Made by a program: the position numbers and the translations under genes
Notes under the pieces: generated by a model
Databases searched by the model: none
Told to the model about the DNA's origin: nothing
The model's input: only the letters and a program-made list of their open reading frames with translations
In this document: piece after piece, positions 57,011 to 64,000 of the stretch
How the letters are laid out: each line of letters opens with the position of its first letter
How positions within the stretch are numbered: position 1 is the first letter of the stretch
Assembly: GCA_026120185.1 (NCBI GenBank)
Contig: JANUWF010001813.1
Location: forward strand, 682,001-746,000
Source: Voacanga thouarsii
Taxonomy: Eukaryota > Streptophyta > Magnoliopsida > Gentianales > Apocynaceae
Length of the DNA: 64,000 nt
Reading direction: 5' to 3'

Positions 57011-57346
57011 TCATTCAATGAAAAAAAAATAACATTTATTCTTAAATATTAAATGAAATCCACAAAAGTCTAAACACGCAACTGAGATAATATTTTTCAT
57101 TAAAACCGATGCATAATAATAGTTTTGCAGTTCTAGAATTAATCCCGAAGGCAGGTTCAGCTCGTATGTCCCCACAGCAAGTACAGCAACCTTTGCCCCA
57201 TTTGCAGTACGTAGGTCCACATCGCCTTTTTCTAGCCTTCTACTGCTCTTTAGTCCCTGCAAGTTATTGTACGAATGAGATCCACATCCGGTATCTAATA
57301 CCCATATCTCATTTCTAAAAGCAGTATTTATCTCAATCGTAAACAT
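57011..57346 (-). pseudogene. Minus-strand copia protease region
   Basis: WVLDTGCGSHSYNNLQGLKS holds the Asp-Thr-Gly active site; the frame ends in KCYFFFIE then a stop. It lies one base out of phase with gag at about 57340. Confidence 0.85.
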
Positions 57347-58178
57347 ACTTGAGAAGAAGTAGAAACGCTTGTAAGCTTCTCCTTCTGCTTCTTGTCCTTA
57401 ATGGACTCCAAGTAGGCTTTGCAGTTGTGCCTCCAATGGCCCATCTTCCCACAATGATGACATGGGCTCTTGGTAGTTGCGTCCTTCTTGTTCACACCAC
57501 CTTTAGGCTTCATGGGAGCCTTCTTCTTCTTCTTTTGAACTTTCTTCTTAGAAGAGGAAAATTCTACCATGCATTGGAATCCTTCTTCATGGAGGACTCC
57601 GCAGTTTTGAGAAGATCAATCAACTCAAGAATGGTGGATTCAATCTTGTTCATCTGATAGTTAATCACAAATTGTGAGAAACTATTAAGTAAAAATTGTA
57701 GAATTAAGTCAACACTTAAGTCATGATCAATTGCAAACCCAAGAGATCCAAGCTTCTCGATCAAGCCCAGCATCTTCAGCTCATGAGTGGCCATAGAAGA
57801 ACCCTTTGCCATTTTGCAACGAAATAGTTGCTTCGAGATCTCATATTTATCAATTCTGGCTTGGGCATCAAACTGCTCTCGAAGATGTAAAATGATTGAT
57901 TGAGCATCCATATGCTCGTGCTGTTTTTGCAACTCAGGAGTCATGGATGCCAACATAATACATGATGTTGTATCACTATCTTCCTTGTGCCTTCTATGGA
58001 TAGCATGCTAATTAGTATGAGTATCTTGGGCTGGTGGTGGTGGAATAGGAGCATCTAGCACGTAGAGCAACTTTTCCGATTTAAGAATGATTCTCAAATT
58101 TCTATACCAATCGAGATAGTTTGATTCGGTTAACTTGTTGGTTTTCAAGATGCTACGTAAATTCAAGTTCGTTGACAT
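57328..58178 (-). pseudogene. Minus-strand copia gag
   Basis: ATG at 58178 (minus) begins MSTNLNLRSILKTNKLTESN, with the DWYRNLRIIL block. A stop near 58008 and a shift precede the open frame 57956-57564 (MLASMTPELQKQHEHMDAQ, AQARIDKYEISKQLFRCKM). After another shift comes a Lys-rich stretch and a perfect CCHC knuckle CHHCGKMGHWRHNC (about 57466-57425). Same role as other copia Gag proteins. Confidence 0.88.
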
Positions 58179-58179
58179 G

Positions 58180-59968
58180 ATGCAAGTGACTTAGATGTAA
58201 AGATAGAGAACATTAGCTACTTGTATATGCACATGATATGCAAAATAATTAGGATTTTAATTAAACTTATTTTTACTCCACTATTTTACTCAAACCAATA
58301 GCCCCCACTATTGATTCGGGAAAGCCCGTTGGAAGCTTTCCTAGTGGACCAGTATCCAATTTCCTTAAGAATAACCTTAGGTTTGCCCAACAAGCCATCC
58401 TTAAGTTCATTGATAGGTATCCAATACCAATTACATCGTATGTAGCTACCAGATCATTGGATGATTAACAACTTTTAATCTTAAAGCCTTTTGGGCTACC
58501 CCAACTTTTCCTCTAAATTTCTTTATGCTTGAGTTTGCCCAATCGGGATAAATAATTTAGTTAAACCCGACCTATTAATCAGGAATTTAATTCCATAGCT
58601 TGAACATGCCCAATGTCAAGTAGGCTTGGGTTTGCCCAACAACCTAGTCTCAAAAAAGGACTCTCATTCTTACAATATTAACAAAAGGAATTATGTTTAA
58701 TATTAATTGAGGGATTTGTTCCTTTTAGTGATTTTGTTGAATGACATGCATAAAAATCAATAAATCACATAATTGATAATCATGGTAATAAAGCGATTAC
58801 GTGGTATGGTTATGGACTTTACCCTAAATTAATTTTTTTGAGCCACAAAAGAAATTAATATAGTTAACCCTATGTGTTCATGCATGATTTAAGTAGAAGG
58901 TCTTATCTCCTCAACTTGTTTTGGTTGCCATCTCCAAAATGGAATAATTCTACTCCTATCTAACATATGTAAACTAATTACATAATTTCCTAAAGAGAGA
59001 AAACCTCGAGTTACATTCGAGGGGAGTTAGATGAGAAAAGAATTACACAAGAATTCTAGAGAAGGCAGGACACGCAGGCCCTATTTCATAAAATCAAAAT
59101 TGTAAAATGCAAGAACATATATAATTGGTTTTAGTCCATAACCATCCACCATGCCATTGACTATGCTTAAACAAAATAAACATATACTTTTACCATTCCA
59201 AAATCACTATTTGGAAAGACAAGATAGAATTCTAAAATCACCATCTTAGAAAGATACACTAATTTTAGATTTTCAAAATCATTATTTTGAAAAACAAAAT
59301 TGTTTGTCTCAAAACTAGTTTTGAGAAAATACTTTTAGGTCCCGTTTCTCATCAAATGAGATTTTCCCTTCCAAAATTCTATTCCAAAATTTTTTTTTTT
59401 TAAATACCTGGAGGCTGCAAACAGAGCAGAACCAGCGCCAGTTTAGAAGTCGAAGCCGGCGCCGGCTCTGTTCTAGTATCCAAAAAAAAAATTTCTTCCA
59501 AAAACGATTTTCGGACATCGCGAACAAAATGGAACAAGCTGAAGCCGGCACCACCTGTGTTCTACAACAATGGCTGCGATTTTTCAAAAACTTCCAGAAA
59601 TAATTTCTAGTGCTTTCTTCTTCTGCAAATTTTCAGTGAGAACAATTCTCAGCTGTATTTTCTATTTTGAAGCTATAAATAACAACCAATTTGTTAGTTT
59701 AAACAAAATCAAAATGGAAAATTAAGATGAAACGGAGGACAACATCCATGTTGCAAAAAAACGTTTTTCCTGCAGAATTTTTCAGCACAAAAGAAAGCAT
59801 CTTTTCGAAATACGCTGTGACTCTTACACAATCATATTGTGCTACGGACCCAACCCATAAAGATCGAAACAATTTCGACTCGAGTGAAAACGATTTTCAC
59901 AGCAAACAAAGACAAACATGAAAACAGTTTTTCATGCCAAAACAATGTCCATAGACCACACATAGCAT
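58180..59968 (-). other. Leader of minus-strand copia element
   Basis: About 1.8 kb without a conserved reading frame. On the minus strand it carries AGCCGGCGCCGGCT at about 59467-59454 and two related imperfect copies (around 59437 and 59550). Open frame 59587-59315 is composition-driven and unrecognised. Confidence 0.6.
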
Positions 59969-59981
59969 GGCTCTGATACCA
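59969..59981 (-). other. Primer-binding site
   Basis: Minus strand TGGTATCAGAGCC just after the 5' LTR end (59983), matching the initiator Met tRNA 3' end. Confidence 0.93.
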
Positions 59982-59982
59982 C

Positions 59983-61704
59983 TGTTGGATATCTCAGGCT
60001 CGTATCGTATACGGCGCAACGAAAAATAAAATGAGATACCCTCACAGAACCCGTCTATGTATGGAAAACAAGACATAAAGTGAGTAAAGGTAACAGCTTT
60101 TACCTTTGGGTGATCAGAACAAAAATTTTCTTCTTCAAGTTGAGGTGCGATCAGCAATCCTCGTGATCAACCTCCACGTGAGTTGAATGTCTAACCACTA
60201 TAATCATAGTGTGTGATTATCTCTAACAGTAATCTACATAGAGGATACACTCAAGAACCATAATTTCCTATGCTAGCAGAAATAATAATGGTGGCTAGGG
60301 TTCTCTTATTTTCAGCAAAACGAGAGGGAGAGAGAAGAAGGGGAAAACGTGTGACTTGGCTGGGGATTTCGTGTATCTCATCAGCTAGGGTTTTCGTGTG
60401 TTATATCTACTATATATCACACAAAATATCCTTCCCAAAACTGAGAATTCTAATCCTATTAGAATTTCCTAATTGTAATTTGAAACATCAAGTTCTCACA
60501 ATTACAACTTGGGCCACAAATTATAACTAATTATAATTTATCCACAACAACTTCTCTTTCTCTCAATTAACCCCACTATGTTATCAAATAACATCTTAAG
60601 TATATAATCCTCCATTATGTGTAACCTATTAGGTTTCCCAATCAATTGGTAGAGAACATGAATTAATCCAAACGTCTTTGAGATTAATAATTCATAATTA
60701 ATTAGAATTAATCCTATTAATTCTAATCAGGATTGGTTTATTAATTCATCAATTAATAAACCCATATTTCCATATCATGAGCGGTATCTAGCAACATATC
60801 ATGACCACCCAAGAGTCCAGGAAGTCAAGTGGCTTGACATGAACCCTTCAATAACAAACTTCAGTGCAATTAACTCTTTTCACCATACAATATATCATTC
60901 GGTTTGGAGTACGAAATTAGTGCCAACTCCCTCCAGAAATAATTCTGGCCCGAATACAATAGTACTTGTACCAGGAATCCACTACTCTAGATGTGTATCA
61001 ATTAGAACTATTTCAATACACAATTGTCTTGGCCAAGGACTTTCGAGTAGTAATTCCTACAAGTGGCCGTTAGATGTTCGCCTCTACTATTAAGAGTGGT
61101 GAATCCTTTATTGATCATCTCAACTACTTTCGTTTACCTCACAATGTACCCAATATCCATCCCATAGGTGGCCCTCGATCGAGCTTCGGAGATTGGAATC
61201 AAAGTACAAGGCTCAGCAAACAAAGTACCTTGGAGATCTTAAGTCTAAAGATACTTACACGTTTGCTATATTGAGATTATATCACTGGCACTAAATAGTT
61301 ATCTGTGTGATTATCTCAAAGCTAGATCATCCAATGAACTTGTTCCATTAACAAGCATCCATGTGTTAACTTTGAGTATCTCAATACTCACAGTTATGAG
61401 AACCATCGCCTGATCAAATCAGGAAGTCTAACACATGCTAGTCTTAACGTATTAATAATGTCCTGTCTCATTAATACTATGACTAGGGACTATTTAAGTA
61501 CCAACACCATCCAGTGTAGTAGGAATCTCATATCATGATCTCTATCATGATTTTCTTATCACAGTGTTGTACTAGGGACTTTATCAAACAGTTATATTAC
61601 TTAAAGTAAACAAAAGAAACTGTAAGATAAATAATACCTTTTATTAAAAGAAAATGTGTCATATACAATGTACAAGTGATTGCCTCTAGGGCACAACACT
61701 AACA
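59983..61704 (-). repeat. 5' LTR of minus-strand copia element
   Basis: 1722 bp, partner of 51094-52798. A donor-like CCCAAAG|GTAAAAG lies in its 3' part on the minus strand (about 60116-60100). Confidence 0.93.
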
Positions 61705-61709
61705 GGACA
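61705..61709 (+). repeat. Target site duplication GGACA, right copy
   Basis: Matches 51089-51093; the CACTA coding frame continues across it. Confidence 0.93.
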
Positions 61710-63185
61710 TTTATGTCTTCATTCACACAACAAACACTAAAGATGACGTTGAGCAAGTGCTGAAAAGAGAAAGACTTATGTTAGAGGGGAAAGAGGAGTT
61801 GCCAGAGGTGCCAAAACTTGTCTTTATTAACAAGCAATCCGAGGACATATATGTAAGTATCATATCTAAAGAAATGGGCACTGTTTTCTGGTTCTTTTAT
61901 GGTTTGATTTTTTGCAACGAGTTGTGAAATATTGGTATCATTTGTTGTACTATTTCTATCATTCGAATTTGCTAATCTTGAGAAAGTACCATTTTGTTTA
62001 TCAGTTCTGATGTTTAAGAGGTGAATTGAGATTTTTTTTTTTTTTCTTTGGTAGTTTCTTTTATGGGATTTTTTTTTTTCTTTGGTGTTTTTGTTTAATT
62101 TAGTTTTGATAGGTATTGTATTTCTAGATTTTTATCTATGATCCAATTGATTTAATATTTTGATTAAGGGGGTTGAGGATCTTGTGTTTTTGTTGTTGAG
62201 ATGTGATAAGAAGTTGGATTTCATAGATGATTTGCTAGGAAGGTTAATGATGTGGAGATTTTAGGGCTAATGGATGATAATTATTTGCATTATTTTTGTG
62301 TTGGGATTTGCATTTGCAGTTACCGGTTATGAATAACCTAAATTTTGTTTTAAAGAATTGGTTGTCATTTATATGCTTCAAATGTTGATATAAGTTGGAA
62401 TTCATGCTTGTACCTAGGTTTGGGAGGAATATCCTTTGTAGTTTGTTAGTCAATTAAAGTTGTGAACTACTTTTGAAACTATGTCTTGTGGGTTTGCAAA
62501 TGTTGTGATTTTATCTTTCATGTTGGAAAAGTATGTTCATATATATTGGGTAAGTTATGAGCATGTATATCCCTATATGTTGTATGTTTATTTTTCCACT
62601 AAGAGTTGAAATGTTGAATTGTAGCTTTATTTGTTGGGTGTAAAGGATCTTTTAATGGGTTGAATTGTCATCTTTTGTGGTTCAAGAAGCTGGCTTAGGC
62701 TTATGAGTTCTTGAGTGATTATTTGCTAAAAAATAATTTTTCTAGAAACTAGTTCTTGGTTGGGGCTATTTTGCTGGCATGCATAAGTTTTGTTACTGGG
62801 TTTTTATTGATACAATGATATTGTCACTGTCACTGTCTAGGTACCAAGAGGAATTACAAAAGGAGAAGGAGCTAATTGCAAATCAAATACCTAAAGAGGA
62901 GCAACCAAAACTAGTTAACAAGGATGATGTTTGGTTGCGAGTTAGAGGACCACCCAAAAAAGGCAATATAGTCTATGGCATGACATCTCTCAGTTTGAGT
63001 TACCTAGAGAAATCTACTGCATACAAGTCATCCTCTTCATCTTGTTCATCAGTGCAATCTGCAGAATATGTCCAAAAGTCAGAATTACAAAGTGTTGACA
63101 AGTCACTTTCAAGGCTATTCAAGAACTATGAGAAGCGAATGAATGCGTGCAATTTGAGGTGAAATCCTTAACATTAGAAGTTAAG
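61710..63185 (+). pseudogene. CACTA Transposase_24-type gene, 3' exons
   Basis: First piece 61705 to about 61852 (VFIHTTNTKDDVEQVLKRER, VPKLVFINKQSEDIY) ends at a GTAAGT donor. After a 1-kb intron with T-rich acceptor sequence, the last exon (about 62841-63162) encodes YQEELQKEKELIANQIPKEE, DDVWLRVRGPPKKGNIVYGM (the WxxVxGPxxKGxVYG block near the end of Transposase_24 proteins), a Ser-rich stretch and a coiled-coil-like end, with TGA at 63160. This exon is open. With the exons at 49947-51060 it forms one gene split by the copia insertion. Confidence 0.72.
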
Positions 63186-63479
63186 GAACTCAAGAAAGAG
63201 AATGCTTTATGAGCCGGTTCTTGATTTTATTTTATATTTGGACTGTTGAAATGAAATATTGTTTTGCGCTCATAGGAAATTAAATTTATCTATTTTTTGT
63301 TCCACATTAGATTTGATATAAATGGTGATTAGTTTAGGCAGTGTTTTAAATATGTGAATTATAGATACTGATGAACTTTCGATATGGATGTATGACTTTT
63401 GAAATGGATATACTTTTAATATTATGTAGAATTGTTTTATCAAATATGTGTATGGATTATATAATGATAATATAATTTT

Positions 63480-64000
63480 AGTTACCAACAGAAAATCTAT
63501 TGGTAATATTAGTTACCAACACAAACCTGTTAGTACTTACCATCAAACAATCGTTAGCACTTACCAACAAAATCTACAAGTGCTTGCCAATAAATTTTTC
63601 TGTTGGTACTTACTAATAGAAATCTGTAAGTGTTTACCAACAGAAAATATGTTGGTAAGTACTAATAGATATTTAGAGATGCTTACCAACAAAAAATTTA
63701 TTGGTACTTACCAACAATGTAGCGTTTTTGTACTATGATATTACTAATTGAATTATAGTTGGTAAGCCATCAATTAGCATGACATTCTTTGACATTTACC
63801 AATTAAGTCCCCAACTAAATTTTTTGTGAGGAATGTATAATATTTACCAACAAAATAAATATGTTAACTAAGGAACTGTTGGAAAATTACTAATGACATT
63901 ACCAACTAAATAATCAATTGGAAAAAAATGCAAACTAAATTACCAACAAAAGAATCAATTAGAAAATTTCCAATGACATTACCAACCAATAAGTCAGTTT
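63480..64000. repeat. CACTA subterminal repeat array
   Basis: At least ten copies of TTACCAACA or its inverse TGTTGGTAA, many paired head-to-head as about 25-bp palindromes (63482-63506, about 63632-63659, 63683-63706). Such arrays next to the termini of CACTA elements bind the accessory protein. The array runs to the window end; the terminal CACTA is not reached. Confidence 0.8.

Larger units (their letters stand above)
51094..61704 (-). mobile_element. Complete Ty1/copia retrotransposon on the minus strand
   Basis: 10.6 kb including a nested solo LTR. 5' LTR 59983-61704, primer-binding site 59969-59981, leader with CCGGCGCCGG motif, gag 58178 to about 57340, protease, integrase, RT, RNase H to about 52800, 3' LTR 51094-52798. 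Flanked by GGACA. The LTRs are close to identical by eye apart from a 24-bp insertion at about 60378 in one. It splits the CACTA Transposase_24 gene. The polyprotein has stops and shifts and its RT is interrupted by the solo LTR. Confidence 0.94.
44743..64000 (+). mobile_element. CACTA (En/Spm) transposon, 3' part, heavily interrupted
   Basis: Evidence in order: a TNP2-associated DUF4216-type fragment (44743-45221), a Transposase_24-type gene in exons from 49947 to 63185 split by a copia element, and a subterminal array of TTACCAACA / TGTTGGTAA repeats from about 63480 to the window end. The left part, including the TNP2 catalytic domain, is absent or was displaced by the gypsy element, and the 3' CACTA terminus lies outside. 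Nested insertions: 45456-47152 and 51094-61704. Confidence 0.7.

Noticed and set aside
63480..64000. CRISPR-like regularly spaced repeats
   Set aside because: Units are inverted as well as direct, spacing is irregular and the context is a plant CACTA end.

Overview
This is a piece of a flowering-plant nuclear genome made almost entirely of transposable elements nested in one another. Plant origin is shown by the element families (Ty1/copia, Ty3/gypsy chromovirus-type pol, MULE, PIF/Harbinger, CACTA, Stowaway-like MITE), AT-rich intergenic DNA and intron-containing transposase genes. I see no intact single-copy host gene, rRNA or complete tRNA. The species cannot be told from the sequence.

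Layout. 1-20883: an old copia element (its 5' LTR lies before the window) with a leader, gag, pol and 3' LTR. Its gag zinc knuckle is split by a younger, complete copia element of the same superfamily branch (1555-11355, about 2.05-kb LTRs, 5-bp target duplication AGAAT). The old 3' LTR is itself interrupted by a TGTAACACCCC-type insertion (14541 to about 18880) and a Stowaway-like MITE (19994-20285). 22014-30014: a MULE with roughly 200-bp terminal inverted repeats carrying a mudrA-like transposase (MuDR, MULE DDE, SWIM and CCHC domains), a ULP1/C48 protease remnant and a reverse-strand GRF zinc-finger gene; a solo copia LTR (22405-24200, duplication GATAC) sits inside it. 31944-33510: a degenerate copia remnant. 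33574-41050: a PIF/Harbinger element (TAA duplication) with its Myb/SANT-like ORF1 and a dead DDE transposase. 41221-44741: a truncated Ty3/gypsy element. 44743-64000+: a CACTA element whose genes are broken up by a TR-GAG-like mini-copia (45456-47152), an 0.86-kb tandem triplication (47678-49735) and a complete reverse-strand copia element (51094-61704, duplication GGACA), which in turn carries a solo LTR (54045-55485). The window ends in the CACTA subterminal repeat array.

Most interesting signals. (1) In the first copia family the LTR itself carries a short Arg-rich reading frame that starts at the first AUG after the TATA box and ends at a splice-donor-like site; a matching acceptor lies exactly 2 nt before the gag ATG and the phase fits, so Gag may be made from a spliced mRNA whose first coding exon lies in the LTR while PBS and leader are removed. 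(2) The leader removed by that splice contains duplicated hairpins with a 22-nt loop and compensatory stem changes between copies. (3) The MULE combines mudrA, a ULP1-like protease and a GRF zinc-finger gene. (4) A GC-rich CCGGCGCCGG-like motif recurs in the untranslated parts of several unrelated elements.

All reading frames except the mini-copia gag, and a few short ones, are broken by stops or single-base shifts. Some of the single-base differences between the two LTRs of the young copia element look like base-calling errors at CG sites, so part of the apparent decay may not be real.
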